Source: DAOUTY01 sp964453665 (lineage in GTDB: Bacteria > Chloroflexota > Dehalococcoidia > SZUA-161). From it: a stretch of 43,209 bases of DNA. Under the pieces are notes generated by a model. The model saw nothing but the letters and a program-made list of their open reading frames with translations, was not told the origin of the DNA and ran no database searches. Made by a program: the position numbers and the translations under genes. The number at the start of each line of letters is the position of its first letter. The first letter of the stretch is position 1. Positions 32,615 through 41,497 of the stretch are shown in pieces. Where the stretch lies: positions 1 through 43,209 of the forward strand of contig CAYVQT010000027.1 in NCBI GenBank assembly GCA_964453665.1. Reading direction: 5' to 3'.

Positions 32615-33112
32615 ATGAGAGTAATAGCAATAATACTACTACTAGCCTTGGCGCTAGTAGGATGCAGCACTGCAGAACCTTTACCTACAACTACCCCAAC
32701 TCCAACACTAGAACCCTCACCTACACCCACACCTTCGCCCACCCCATCTCCTACGCCCTCACCTACACCTACCCCATCTCCCACGCCTGAACCGACTCCA
32801 GAACCAACTCCTACACCAGAACCTACTCCATCTTGGGAAATAGTAGATACCGAATACAAAATAACTGAGAAGAACGACATTTGGTGGAAGATAAGCTACA
32901 AGATAACTGTTATGAACAACAAACCTTACACTATCTCCTTAGATGGAGAAGTATCCTACTACGATTCTGACGGTTTCGTACTAGACCACGACTACATCTG
33001 GAACTTCGTAATCCCATCTGGAGAAACTGCTACTTACTCAGACTACTCTCTGGTGAATACCAGCCTAGCTGCGAGAATAGATAAATGTGGAGTCCACTTA
33101 GAAGTAGACTAG
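32615..33112 (+). CDS. Small lipoprotein with Thr-Pro linker (element cargo)
   Basis: A 165-residue exported lipoprotein. The signal peptide ends LALVGC (lipidated C17). Residues 23-72 are a PTPTP/PSPTP spacer that would hold the domain away from the membrane. Residues 73-165 form a small beta-rich domain resembling FxLYD-type modules (VDTEYKITEKNDIWWKISYK, VSYYDSDGFVL, IPSGETATYSDYSL). AGAGGA precedes ATG. It is cargo on the mobile element and could shield the cell surface or bind a ligand; no specific function can be assigned. Confidence 0.7.
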   Translation: MRVIAIILLLALALVGCSTAEPLPTTTPTPTLEPSPTPTPSPTPSPTPSPTPTPSPTPEPTPEPTPTPEPTPSWEIVDTEYKITEKNDIWWKISYKITVMNNKPYTISLDGEVSYYDSDGFVLDHDYIWNFVIPSGETATYSDYSLVNTSLAARIDKCGVHLEVD

Positions 33113-33207
33113 AAAAGAGTGAGCTACCCAAGGCTTTTGACAACGAATCCTCTTCTTAATAGAATATCCCAAAGCAAATACTGGTAGGTTCGTGCAAAGA
33201 GGGATGT

Positions 33208-33588
33208 ATGGATTCCAGCCAGAACTACTGCAAGAAGTGCGGCAGAGAACTGAATCCCGTCCAGCGACCGTGCCCCTATTGCGGTGGTACGGGAATCAAC
33301 TACGTTAGGTCCGCTTCAGTAAAAGTGGTATTCAGGGCCAGTACGTTATGGAAGCAAATTCGAACAGGCAGGAAGCGACCCATACGCGAAGGTAAGTCGG
33401 GCTGGTCCGCCAGCGGTGATGCTGCGAAGCACCCAAACGGAGTAGACAAGATGACACTCATTGACCGAGAGAAGGATGAATACGAAAAGAAGGTGGTTGA
33501 CAAGCGAACCGGGGAAGTGGTGAAGGACCTAAAGGAACCTCTGAGTCAGCACAGAAGCAATCCCAATCCTACAAGAACCAAGAACTGA
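33208..33588 (+). CDS. Small zinc-ribbon protein near the element's right end
   Basis: A 126-residue protein beginning with a zinc ribbon, YCKKCGREL (C8, C11) and CPYCGGTG (C22, C25). The rest is basic and polar, with the pattern VVDKRTGEVVKDLKEPLSQHR near the end, which resembles host-interaction or DNA-binding tails but matches no family I know. AGAGGGAT lies before ATG at 33208. It is the last gene before the right-hand tRNA repeat, on the same strand as the lipoprotein. Confidence 0.55.
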   Translation: MDSSQNYCKKCGRELNPVQRPCPYCGGTGINYVRSASVKVVFRASTLWKQIRTGRKRPIREGKSGWSASGDAAKHPNGVDKMTLIDREKDEYEKKVVDKRTGEVVKDLKEPLSQHRSNPNPTRTKN

Positions 33589-33771
33589 CAAACCCTGCAC
33601 ATGTGTTCGTGCCTACCTTGATATATGCCAATCTTGTGCCGCCCTGTCTTGCGTCTTGCAGCCTTCCTCCTGCTAACGGATTTGCTAACGAACTTTTAAC
33701 CACCATGAAAAACCACGAGTTACTGAGCGGTACAATTCACAGCTAAATCGCATATTAAGAGGTACTCTGGT

Positions 33772-34140
33772 TTACCCATCCATATTCTCAGGTACAATTC
33801 TCTTGTATCTTTTAATCAGGGTGTCGTGAGTTCGAATCTCACACGGCTCACTCGTAACCTCACCCTCATTTGCTAACATTTTGCAAACATTGGCCCTCTG
33901 GTTGCCCTCTGATATTTCATCCTCTAACAGCTTATCAAATCTTTCCGCAGCAGCTCCCTGCAAACCGGGCAATACATGGCTGTATGTATCAATTGTTATC
34001 CCTATGTTTGCATGACCCAGCCTTTCCGATACTATCTTCGTATGCATCCCAGCCTTCAACATTAGTGTGACATGGCTATGCCTCAAATCATGCAATCTCA
34101 CACCCGAAAGTCCGGCCTTGCGCACCAGGAATTTGTGGAA
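33772..34140 (-). pseudogene. Truncated integrase of an older element
   Basis: The frame matches the last third of the intact integrase: VRLHDLRHSHVTLMLKAGMH, GHANIGITIDTYSHVLPG and the C-terminal EIRTHDTLIK encoded over the tRNA fragment. HxxR, the second His and the nucleophile Tyr remain, but the N-terminal domains and first catalytic Arg are missing. Similarity starts at FHKFLVRKAGL (34140) and a stop codon follows immediately upstream, so the break is near 34141. It has its own version of the tRNA T-stem, showing a separate integration event. Confidence 0.85.
33809..33853 (+). repeat. attR-type site: displaced tRNA-Lys 3' end
   Basis: A copy of the anticodon-loop-to-3'-end segment of tRNA-Lys without the 5' half. 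The T-stem is GTGAG/CTCAC, not GTTGG/CCAAC, with pairing preserved. It marks the right end of the element and the left end of an older one. Confidence 0.8.
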
Positions 34141-34199
34141 CTAACCGGGAAATACTAAGATGCAACTGGCACTAAAAATGGGGTAAGGTCATAAAATGC

Positions 34200-34388
34200 T
34201 CAAACATCAGGAAAGCGCTTTTCCAGGGCTTTCTGGATATCGTCCATAATTTTTCTCGCCAGTCTGACGATGTGGAAAGTCAAGAGTGGTGAAGGCGGGG
34301 CTGAATAAGCAAACCTCAGATCTCTCAGCAGGAGGCCAAACTGATTCATGTATTCCTCTTCGTCACGCTTGAATAACCACTTACTCAT
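34200..34388 (-). CDS. Possible small hypothetical protein
   Basis: A 62-residue frame starting MSKWLFKRDEEEYMNQFGLL, with an amphipathic C-terminal helix (ARKIMDDIQKALEKRF). The composition looks protein-like, but there is no clear ribosome site and no family was recognised. It could be a remnant of the older integrated element. The remainder of 34141-34651 shows nothing else. Confidence 0.3.
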   Translation of the reverse strand: MSKWLFKRDEEEYMNQFGLLLRDLRFAYSAPPSPLLTFHIVRLARKIMDDIQKALEKRFPDV

Positions 34389-34651
34389 TTTGTTAAGCCC
34401 CACCCAACTTTCCTCGCGAAGGTGACTCGGCGCTGGACTAATCCTATGAACAGGCGCCTGAAGGCTGCGGGGGCGAATTAACGAATGCGGGGAAGTCATT
34501 TAACTGCCCCGGAGACCGCCTAGTGAGACAACGGCCTGGTCGCCTATTCAGCACTCGCGATTGCGAGTCCCCTGGGGGCTCGGCAGTCCAGCCTCGGTAT
34601 GAGAGTAGTCAGTTCGCGAAGCCTCCATAACTCGGGAACATGGCGTTAGCC

Positions 34652-34816
34652 TCAACGTACAAGATATCGCCTGTAGTCAACGGGTTCTTCTGCCACGGTG
34701 GCCTTCAGCCAGTACGCTTCTATATGTCCCGTAACGTTCTTCGTTTGTAGCGATATGATTGGCTCATTATGCGCGGGAAATACGGATTCGAAGAATGACC
34801 GATGGGGATCCCAGTT
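34652..34816 (-). other. In-frame open extension after the amber stop of the ABC ATPase
   Basis: After the TAG (34817-34819) of the double ATPase gene the same frame stays open for 54 codons to TGA at 34652-34654. The translation is not low-complexity (FFESVFPAHNEPIISLQ, GHIEAYWLKATVAEEPVDYR) and codon use resembles nearby genes. There is no internal start codon with a ribosome site. It could be a decayed gene fragment, a lost C-terminal domain, or chance. Confidence 0.3.
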
Positions 34817-36517
34817 CTACGAGGGCATATCCTCAGCTTGCACTTCCAACGGTTGCTCTACCTCCGAGCCCAGATCAGCGGCTGCCTCCAGCAGGCTGCG
34901 CGTGTAAGGATGCGACGGAGTGGCCAAGACCTTGCTAGTGGGCCCTTCCTCAACGATTCCGCCCTCCTGCATGATCGCTATACGGTCGCTGGTCTTGCGT
35001 GCCACTGCAATGTCATGCGTGATGAAGAGCATGCTCAAGCCACGCTGCTCTTGAAGGTTCAGCAGCAGCTTAAGTATCTTCGCCTGTACGCTGGAATCGA
35101 GGAAGGCCGTCGGTTCGTCGGCGATGAGAACCTTGGGGTTCATCACCAGCGCCCGCGCGATATTCACTCGCTGTAGCTCGCCTCCACTCAGGTGATGGGG
35201 GTACTCGTCGAGGAAGGACTCGGTGGTCGGCAGTTCAACCTCCCTGATCACCTTCCTGGCTCTTTCGTCTCGCTGCTCCTTTGTGCCGATGCCCTGTATC
35301 TCAAGTGGCTCGCGTACTGCCTCGAGTACTGTAAGCCGATGACTCAAGGCCTCGCCCGGGTTCTGGAACACCATCTGGACAGCCCCGTGGAAATCCTTCT
35401 GCCGCCGGTCGACTCTGTTTCCCTCGAGATAGACCTCTCCCTCGTCTCCTTCAAGCATACCGGTTATCAGCTTGGCCAGCGTAGTCTTACCAGAACCGCT
35501 CTGGCCTACCAGCGCCAGCGTCTCCCCGTGTTCTATCGAGAGATTAACGCCACCCACAGCCAGTAGAGAGCCGAACGACTTCCTCAGCCCTTGCACCGAA
35601 AGCGCAGCGATGATTCCTCCTCGATGGCATGCTACCAGCCTCCCACCATGATCCATGAAAAGCGGTACCTGCTGCTGGCAGACGGGGATGGCCTGTGTGC
35701 AGCGGGGATGAAAGGGGCAGCCTGCTACGTCCCGTTCCATCCGGCCCGTGATTCCCTGAAGGTCTTTCGTCGTCGTCATATTCGGGTAGGACCGGAGGAG
35801 TGCCCTTGTGTACGGATGCCGCGGCCGGGACAGCAGCTCGCTCGTCTTGGCGAGTTCCACAATCCTCCCGCCGTACAGCGTCGCCGTTTTCAATGCCAGC
35901 TTGGCGACTGTGGAAAAATCGTGCGTCATGAGGAGAACGGCCCGGCCGGCGACGGCCTGATTGAGGAAAGCAAGCATCTCTGTCCGCGAGCTTGCGTCCA
36001 GAGAAGAGACAGGTTCATCGAGAATCACTGTTCGCGGTTCATTGGCAAGGGCCATTGCGATAAGTACCCGCTGCTGCTCACCGGCGCTGAGCTGATGTGG
36101 ATAATGCGAGAGCTTCGCCTGCGGTAACCCTGCATCCTGGAGCAGTTCGGCTGCTCTCTGCCTGGCCTCCGATTTGCCCTTGAGTCCATGCGCAATCATC
36201 GGCTCGGCGATCTGGTCGATAATCCTGTGACTGGGATTGAGCCGGTTCTGGGCGTTTTGAAAGGCCATCGCCACGCGGTTCCACCTGAGGTCACGCATCT
36301 TGTCCTCGTTAAGTGAAAGGATGTCGGTGCCATCCAGGTAGATGCAACCACGGGCATTTCCATTGACCAGACCCATGATGCTCAGCCCCAGAGTGGTCTT
36401 ACCGGCACCGGACTCGCCGATGACCGCCAGGCATTCGCCATCGGCCACCTCTAGGTCGACACCTCTGAGGATACGCTCCCCGTCATAGCTGACCCTCAGG
36501 TTCTCAACTTTGAGCAA
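34817..36517 (-). CDS. Fused double ATPase of a dipeptide/nickel-type ABC importer (DppD-DppF)
   Basis: About 566 residues holding two complete nucleotide-binding domains. First: Walker A GESGAGKTT, signature LSAGEQQR, Walker B VILDEPVSSLD, then the oligopeptide-ABC motif GCPFHPRC. Second: GQSGSGKTT, LSGGELQR, LIADEPTAFLD. Separate DppD and DppF are usual; the fusion gives both in one chain. The start is uncertain: TTG at 36517 (MLKVENLRVSYD) follows GAGGTGAGG, while GTG 36526 and TTG 36544 are alternatives. It overlaps the permease gene upstream. It powers uptake by the two permeases. Confidence 0.9.
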   Translation of the reverse strand: MLKVENLRVSYDGERILRGVDLEVADGECLAVIGESGAGKTTLGLSIMGLVNGNARGCIYLDGTDILSLNEDKMRDLRWNRVAMAFQNAQNRLNPSHRIIDQIAEPMIAHGLKGKSEARQRAAELLQDAGLPQAKLSHYPHQLSAGEQQRVLIAMALANEPRTVILDEPVSSLDASSRTEMLAFLNQAVAGRAVLLMTHDFSTVAKLALKTATLYGGRIVELAKTSELLSRPRHPYTRALLRSYPNMTTTKDLQGITGRMERDVAGCPFHPRCTQAIPVCQQQVPLFMDHGGRLVACHRGGIIAALSVQGLRKSFGSLLAVGGVNLSIEHGETLALVGQSGSGKTTLAKLITGMLEGDEGEVYLEGNRVDRRQKDFHGAVQMVFQNPGEALSHRLTVLEAVREPLEIQGIGTKEQRDERARKVIREVELPTTESFLDEYPHHLSGGELQRVNIARALVMNPKVLIADEPTAFLDSSVQAKILKLLLNLQEQRGLSMLFITHDIAVARKTSDRIAIMQEGGIVEEGPTSKVLATPSHPYTRSLLEAAADLGSEVEQPLEVQAEDMPS

Positions 36518-37511
36518 CGACCTCACCTCGCAGTCTGGGGTCAAGCGCCGGTTCCAGTGAACGGCCGAGCAGAGTAATCGCCACGATTGTTATCGAGAGA
36601 GCGAGCCCTGCGGGAACTAGCCACCAGCGCCACACGTCCAGGAATATCCATTCCCGTGCGTCGCTGATCATACTCCCCCAGCTGACCACACCGGGATCGC
36701 CGATACCCAGGAATGCCAGTCCCGCCTGGAGGAACACGGCCCGCCGCACGCAGAAAACGAACTCGGCCACCAGCAGCGGCCCCAGGTCCGGGATGATGTG
36801 CCGGCGCATCACGTACCAGGTGCTGGCACCGAACCCGCACGCCGCCGTGACGTGCGCCTTCTCCTTCAGTGACAGGGCCTGAGCGCGAATAATGCGGGCT
36901 CCACCCTGCCAGCACAGCAGCGATAGGACAAGAATTAAGCCGCCCGTGCTGGAAAACAGGTCGCGTGAAAGAATGACCAGCGCTACTACCGGCGCTACAA
37001 CCAGCAAGCCCACCCACCCCAGGGTGCGCAGTATATATAGGGATACGCCTGCGACGACGATGCCGATGAAAACCTCGATACCGGCAATCGCTCCTCCGCC
37101 GAGGTTGGGGTCGACATACACGGAGAGCAGTATCACCAGTATGATGATCGGGATAACAATGAAAGCATCCACGAGCCGCATTACGACCCGGTCATAGACT
37201 CCACCGATTAGGGCAGCCGAGGAACCGATAACCGCTGCTAAAAACGTGGACAGCACCGCCACCAGCAGCCCCACCAGCAGGGATGTGCGCGCCCCGTAGA
37301 CAAGCTGGCTCCAGATGTCCTGCCCCACGTGATTCGTGCCCAGCAGATGGTCCCATGAGAGCGACTGGAACGAGTTGGCCGTTTGCTCCAGGGGGTCATA
37401 GGGTGTGAGCAGGGGGGCAAAAATCGCGATGAAGACCACGATCAGGAGCAGAGTGATTCCGATCTGCCCGCTCCTGCTGCCTGCTACTTCTCTCTTGGTA
37501 TCAATGTGCAT
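36504..37511 (-). CDS. ABC importer permease, DppC type
   Basis: A 335-residue inner-membrane permease. The N terminus carries the DppC pattern FAPLLTPYDPLEQ and LLGTNHVGQDIWSQLVYGAR. The EAA loop that contacts the ATPase is KEKAHVTAACGFGASTWYVMRRHIIPDL. It is longer than most DppC proteins because of an extra hydrophobic insertion (about residues 140-195), containing two more possible helices before the EAA loop. It overlaps the upstream permease gene by 11 bp and the ATPase gene downstream. Confidence 0.88.
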   Translation of the reverse strand: MHIDTKREVAGSRSGQIGITLLLIVVFIAIFAPLLTPYDPLEQTANSFQSLSWDHLLGTNHVGQDIWSQLVYGARTSLLVGLLVAVLSTFLAAVIGSSAALIGGVYDRVVMRLVDAFIVIPIIILVILLSVYVDPNLGGGAIAGIEVFIGIVVAGVSLYILRTLGWVGLLVVAPVVALVILSRDLFSSTGGLILVLSLLCWQGGARIIRAQALSLKEKAHVTAACGFGASTWYVMRRHIIPDLGPLLVAEFVFCVRRAVFLQAGLAFLGIGDPGVVSWGSMISDAREWIFLDVWRWWLVPAGLALSITIVAITLLGRSLEPALDPRLRGEVVAQS

Positions 37512-38472
37512 AGCTCACCCTCGGATCGACTCTGGAGTAGAGGCGGTCAACGATGAAATTAGCTGCCAGCACGCAGACGGCTGCGACCAGGAGCACGCCC
37601 TGGAGCACCGGGTAGTCTCTGTAAGTCAGAGCTTCATAGGTCATGTAGCCTATGCCCGGATATGAGAAAACGATTTCGATGAAGAGTACTCCCGTGACCA
37701 TAAGGCCGATCCATATGCCCGTCCGCGTCATAACAGGCAGCATCGAGTTCCGGCCAGCGTGTCTGTACTTGAGGGTCCGGGGGGCGAGTCCCTTTGCCCG
37801 CGCCAGCAGCATGTAAGGTTCCTTCATCACGCCTATCATGGCGTTCCGGGTCAGCAGGTAAGACCCGGCGAGCCGCGCCAGTACCAGTGCGGTGAGTGGC
37901 AGGACCAGGTGCCTCGCAATATCGGCCAGACGGTCTATACCGGTCAGTCCTGAGTAGGCATCCTCAGCGCCGAAGAGCGGGAGAACCTCGAGGCTCACGC
38001 CGAAGAACAGCAGCAGCAGTATCCCCAGCCAGAAATCGGGGAAACCGCTGAGGGCTACCATGCCTGACAGCAGGCCTCCGTCTACCTTCCCGCCCCTTCG
38101 CCATCCTGATTCGATGCCCAGAATGATGCCAAACACGGTAGACAGGATCAGCGCAAGCCCGCCCAGAAGAGCGGTCCATTGCAGCCGTCCCAGGATAACC
38201 CCCAGCACCGGGGCGTTATAGAGATAGGAGTACCCGAGATCGCCATGGAACAGAGCCGCCCAGTAGGAAATGAACTGCCCCCCCAGCGACTGATCCAGCG
38301 CAAAGCGGTCCGTAAGCTCTGCCTGGAGCGCCGGGCTCATCTGGACCAGTGCTTCATCGCCGAAGATGGCCATGAGCGGATCGCCGGGCATCATCCGGGG
38401 AAGGAAAAAGTTGAGCGTCAGGATGATGAGCAGCGCTACCAGATAGGTGATCAGGTTCTTTTTGGTCAGCAT
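37501..38472 (-). CDS. ABC importer permease, DppB type
   Basis: A 323-residue permease with about six membrane helices. The first helix leads into RMMPGDPLMAIFG, the typical DppB/NikB pattern, followed by the periplasmic loop DQSLGGQFISYWAALFHGDLGYSY. The EAA loop is MLLARAKGLAPRTLKYRHAGRN, ahead of the FIEIVFSYPGIGYMTYEAL helix. The ATG has no strong ribosome site. It lies about 70 bp after the TrmO-like gene in the same operon and would pair with the DppC-type permease. Confidence 0.9.
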   Translation of the reverse strand: MLTKKNLITYLVALLIILTLNFFLPRMMPGDPLMAIFGDEALVQMSPALQAELTDRFALDQSLGGQFISYWAALFHGDLGYSYLYNAPVLGVILGRLQWTALLGGLALILSTVFGIILGIESGWRRGGKVDGGLLSGMVALSGFPDFWLGILLLLFFGVSLEVLPLFGAEDAYSGLTGIDRLADIARHLVLPLTALVLARLAGSYLLTRNAMIGVMKEPYMLLARAKGLAPRTLKYRHAGRNSMLPVMTRTGIWIGLMVTGVLFIEIVFSYPGIGYMTYEALTYRDYPVLQGVLLVAAVCVLAANFIVDRLYSRVDPRVSYAH

Positions 38473-38539
38473 AGTTCACATGTCAATGTGGGCCTGACCT
38501 GGCGTCTGTCTGCGTGTCTATCCATTCTGCGGCCCTCAG

Positions 38540-39052
38540 TTAACGCCCTCCTATCTCTTCGAGGATGCGGTTCATCCAATCTGATAGCTTTACATTTTCG
38601 GCGGTATAGTAGAAAGGAAGATAGGGTTTTATATCGACTACCGGGCTGCCATCGACAGCGTCCAGTCCCCCGACACGCAGGGTCAGCCCCCGGCGCTCGA
38701 GAATGCGGACCACCGATACACATATCGGATTGGGGCGCGCCGGGCTGCATGTAGAGAAAAGGCCCACCAGCGGGAGATCCTTTCTGCCCATCGGGTGTAC
38801 TTTGATGAGACGCCGGTCCTCCTGCCCGACGAAGTGTGCCCAGTAGAGCACCAGAGCGTGCGAGAAGTCCTCGATGCCATCCAGGATACCCTCGAACTCT
38901 GAGTCGATGACCAGTTCCGACACTGTGCCGGCGGAGTCTCTGGCATTGCCGGGATCGGCCCGCAATTGCAGGTCTCCGGAGTCAGCCACGAGGATGGGCT
39001 GCGGTGTATCATTTCTGACAATGCCGACTGCCTTTAAGCGCATTTCATTCAT
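38540..39052 (-). CDS. TrmO/TsaA-like SAM-dependent methyltransferase-type protein
   Basis: A 170-residue protein of the TsaA/TrmO (VirR/YaeB) beta-barrel family: MRLKAVGIVRND, EFEGILDGIEDFSHALVLYW, HPMGRKDLPLVGLFSTCSPA then RPNPICVSVV. TrmO methylates t6A37 in tRNA. The usual Arg in FATRSPHRPNP is Cys here (FSTCSPARPNP), and the protein is within a transporter operon, so its substrate may be a metal-binding small molecule or tRNA. ATG at 39052 follows TTGAGG; TTG at 39064 and ATG at 39043 are alternatives. It is 19 bp after the binding-protein gene. Confidence 0.82.
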   Translation of the reverse strand: MNEMRLKAVGIVRNDTPQPILVADSGDLQLRADPGNARDSAGTVSELVIDSEFEGILDGIEDFSHALVLYWAHFVGQEDRRLIKVHPMGRKDLPLVGLFSTCSPARPNPICVSVVRILERRGLTLRVGGLDAVDGSPVVDIKPYLPFYYTAENVKLSDWMNRILEEIGGR

Positions 39053-39071
39053 GTGTAGCCTCAATTACAGT

Positions 39072-40682
39072 TTATTGATTGCCGATGAGGGCCATCTTAT
39101 TCAGCGGGATCGGTATCCCCGACGCAACGCCACCATCCGTGTAATACCAGTCAACGGTGCCGTCGTGTGCCCAGAACCAGTCCGGATGGTAGAGGGTGAT
39201 CGCCGGCAAATCCTCGGCATAGAGGGCTTCTGCATCCTGCACGATCTCCAGCCGCACAGCGGGGTCCATTTCGTGGAGCTGGTCCTCCAGTAGCTGGTTA
39301 AGCTGCTCGTTGTCCGTGTAGCGAGCGCTGTTGAAACCGGAGCCCGTGATTATCCTGGGCAGGATAGATGGCTCATACAGACCGCCGTGACCGTATATAG
39401 AGAGCTCGAAGTCCCAGGCCTCAACCTTGGCATCGACGCTGCTGCCCTCCATTATAGTCAGGTTGATCTTGATACCCACGTCTTCGAGTGCATCCTTGAT
39501 AAACTGCCCGACATCTTTGAACCCGTATGCAGTCTGGGTAATCAGGTCGAACTCCAGCACCTTTCCGTTTTTGGTGAAGTAGCCTTCATCGTTCAGCGCG
39601 TACCCCAGTCCTTCGAGCAGTTGCTGTGCCTTCTGTGGATTGTACTCATATTGCTCGATTTCGGGATTGTACCAGTGGTTGTCCGGCGCCAGCAGGCACG
39701 GACTCCCCGGGATTGCGTGACCTCTCTGGGTGACGTCCACCAGTTCCTGCCGGTCAATGGCGTAGGCCAGTGCCTGGCGGAACTCCTTATTGTTCAGGGG
39801 CTCTATCTGGTGATTGATCGTCATCTTGGCGCACCAGCTGTAAGACGCCTGGAGGATTGTGAATCCCTGGGACTCCAGGGTGTCTACCATCTCCGCCTGG
39901 ATACTGGCCGCATCCACCTCTTCCTGTGTGAGCGCTGCGTTCGCTACCGCATCGCTTACTTTGACAAAGACCAGGCGGTCTACTAATAGCTTGCCCTGAT
40001 AGTAGTCCTCGAATGCCTCATATAAATAGGTCCCCTGCGCATTGTTGTAATCCACCAGCGTGTACGGGCCGGTTCCGATCACGGCCTCCGGGCCGTCGAA
40101 GGTCATGGGGTCGTCCACGCTCGCCCAGATGTGCTCGGGGAGGATGGACATTGTACAGGCGATGTCATAGAGGAAGGGTGCGTATTCCGATTCCAGGTAC
40201 AGCTTCACTGTGTAATCCCCTATCACCTCGGCGCGGCTGACTCCGTTGGGGCCGATCAGCGTGACGAATGGGTCGGGATGGGCTTTGGCATAATCGACTG
40301 TAAAGGCGACGTCATCGGCGGTAAATGGCTCTCCGTCATGCCACAGGGCGTTTTCCTGAAGCTCGAAGGTATAGGCGTTATCCGTTTCGTCGTAGGACCA
40401 TTCCGTCGCCAGTGCGGGAATGAAGCCGTCCTCATCTTTCCAGATAAGCGTATCGAATATGAAGCTTGAACGAATATATCCTGGCCCCCTGGAGTACCTG
40501 AGGTAAGGTGATGGATAGCCCCAGTCTCCGGTGGAGTCGGCGATGGTGTAAGTGACGATAGTGGTCGGAGTGCTCGATGCCTCCTCTTCGCCGCTGCCGC
40601 ATCCGCCAACCGGCAACGTTCCCAGCAGAAGAATTAAAGCCAGTCCAACCATAAGTAACTTCCTGGCAAATAGTCTTGTCAT
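39072..40682 (-). CDS. Family 5 solute-binding lipoprotein of the ABC importer
   Basis: A 536-residue extracytoplasmic binding protein. The signal peptide ends LPVGGC (lipidated C28), followed by a short Ser/Thr linker. Family 5 (SBP_bac_5) motifs are YTFELQENALWHDGEPFTADDVAFTVDYA, GTGPYTLVDY, NNKEFRQALAYAIDRQELV and LEGLGYALNDEGYF. These proteins bind peptides, nickel or metal chelates and deliver them to DppB/DppC. GGAGGAAGGAG precedes ATG. The FmdE gene ahead suggests a metal or metal-complex ligand more than a peptide. Confidence 0.9.
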   Translation of the reverse strand: MTRLFARKLLMVGLALILLLGTLPVGGCGSGEEEASSTPTTIVTYTIADSTGDWGYPSPYLRYSRGPGYIRSSFIFDTLIWKDEDGFIPALATEWSYDETDNAYTFELQENALWHDGEPFTADDVAFTVDYAKAHPDPFVTLIGPNGVSRAEVIGDYTVKLYLESEYAPFLYDIACTMSILPEHIWASVDDPMTFDGPEAVIGTGPYTLVDYNNAQGTYLYEAFEDYYQGKLLVDRLVFVKVSDAVANAALTQEEVDAASIQAEMVDTLESQGFTILQASYSWCAKMTINHQIEPLNNKEFRQALAYAIDRQELVDVTQRGHAIPGSPCLLAPDNHWYNPEIEQYEYNPQKAQQLLEGLGYALNDEGYFTKNGKVLEFDLITQTAYGFKDVGQFIKDALEDVGIKINLTIMEGSSVDAKVEAWDFELSIYGHGGLYEPSILPRIITGSGFNSARYTDNEQLNQLLEDQLHEMDPAVRLEIVQDAEALYAEDLPAITLYHPDWFWAHDGTVDWYYTDGGVASGIPIPLNKMALIGNQ

Positions 40683-40733
40683 TGACGTCTCCTTCCTCCT
40701 ACAACGAGTGCCGTTTCTCGAATGCCAGCAATG

Positions 40734-41441
40734 TCATCCTTCTGCATTCACGACGCAGATTCCATTACCCGTCAGCTCGTAATACTCTTGCCCCGAACAG
40801 GGAAGGCATACTGGCTGGCCGTTCTTCATGCGAATGCGCGGTTCCATTACGCTTTCGCCGCAGACAGCGCACGTTACACTGCCGTAAATTTTGGCGTAGG
40901 CCGGAAGCTCAATGGTTATTTTTTGCACTTTCAGCAATTCATCGTCGGGGACCTCCAGCGTATTGAACGAAGCCCGTCTCCATAGCCGCATCAGCCTGTT
41001 CCTGTCTTCCTCGTCGCCTTCCCGGTTGACAACCAGTTTCTGGAATAAGGCCATCGCTTCCGGTTCTCGCCGGGCCAGGGATTCGCGGTCCATATTCACG
41101 ACCACGCGCACGCCGTCGCCGGTGCGCCTAGCCAGCGTGACCGCGGTCTTGCCCACGTCTCGAAAGATCAGGGCATTGTTTGCGAAACTGCATCCGGTAA
41201 CAAACTGGACACCGTCCGCGAAGCAGTTATTGCTCTCCACAATAGCTACGACCTCTTCCATGCCCGTGGAGTGAACCCCGAGGTCGGTAACGGCTCGAAA
41301 CGCCGCTCGAACCCCGTAAGCAAGTCCGGGGCAGTAGTGCCCGTGAAGCGTGCCGCTCATCGTCAGCAATTTTTGTAAATCACCGTCAGCTATGGCTTTC
41401 TTGATTCCCCCCCTCGGATCTTCCATTATGTCGATGTCCAT
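40734..41441 (-). CDS. FmdE-family protein with C-terminal zinc ribbon
   Basis: A 235-residue protein of the FmdE (formylmethanofuran dehydrogenase subunit E-like) family: GHYCPGLAYGVRA (H35, C37), SNNCFADGVQFVTGCSFANN (C73, D76, C84), then a C-terminal ribbon CAVCGESVMEPRIRM ... VCLPCSG. FmdE proteins occur beside molybdenum/tungsten enzymes and metal transporters and are thought to handle metal or cofactor. It is the first gene of the importer operon, with AAGGTGA before ATG. A job in sensing or inserting the imported metal is inferred. Confidence 0.88.
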   Translation of the reverse strand: MDIDIMEDPRGGIKKAIADGDLQKLLTMSGTLHGHYCPGLAYGVRAAFRAVTDLGVHSTGMEEVVAIVESNNCFADGVQFVTGCSFANNALIFRDVGKTAVTLARRTGDGVRVVVNMDRESLARREPEAMALFQKLVVNREGDEEDRNRLMRLWRRASFNTLEVPDDELLKVQKITIELPAYAKIYGSVTCAVCGESVMEPRIRMKNGQPVCLPCSGQEYYELTGNGICVVNAEG

Positions 41442-41497
41442 TCAATCACCTTGCGCTAGCCGACAACAGCGCCGATAAAATGTGCAACTAAGAGCTC

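Larger units (their letters stand above)
28899..33853. mobile_element. Integrative element with tyrosine integrase and HUH Rep, inserted in tRNA-Lys
   Basis: About 5 kb bounded by the tRNA-derived direct repeats. Minus strand: LuxR-type regulator, HUH Rep, zinc-ribbon membrane protein, excisionase and integrase, packed with 4-bp to 60-bp spacing. Plus strand, from an AT-rich divergent region: lipoprotein and zinc-ribbon protein. No capsid or conjugation genes were seen, so it resembles an integrating rolling-circle plasmid that would need help to move between cells. Confidence 0.8.

Noticed and set aside
32587..32880. Gly/Val-rich minus-strand frame
   Set aside because: It is the complement of the Thr-Pro linker of the lipoprotein; the repeat composition keeps the frame open by chance.
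35591..36127. Plus-strand frame of 178 codons
   Set aside because: Antisense to the double ATPase and rich in Arg and Cys in a pattern typical of a shadow frame.
39387..39986. Plus-strand frame of 199 codons
   Set aside because: Antisense to the solute-binding lipoprotein gene, with no ribosome site or recognisable motif.
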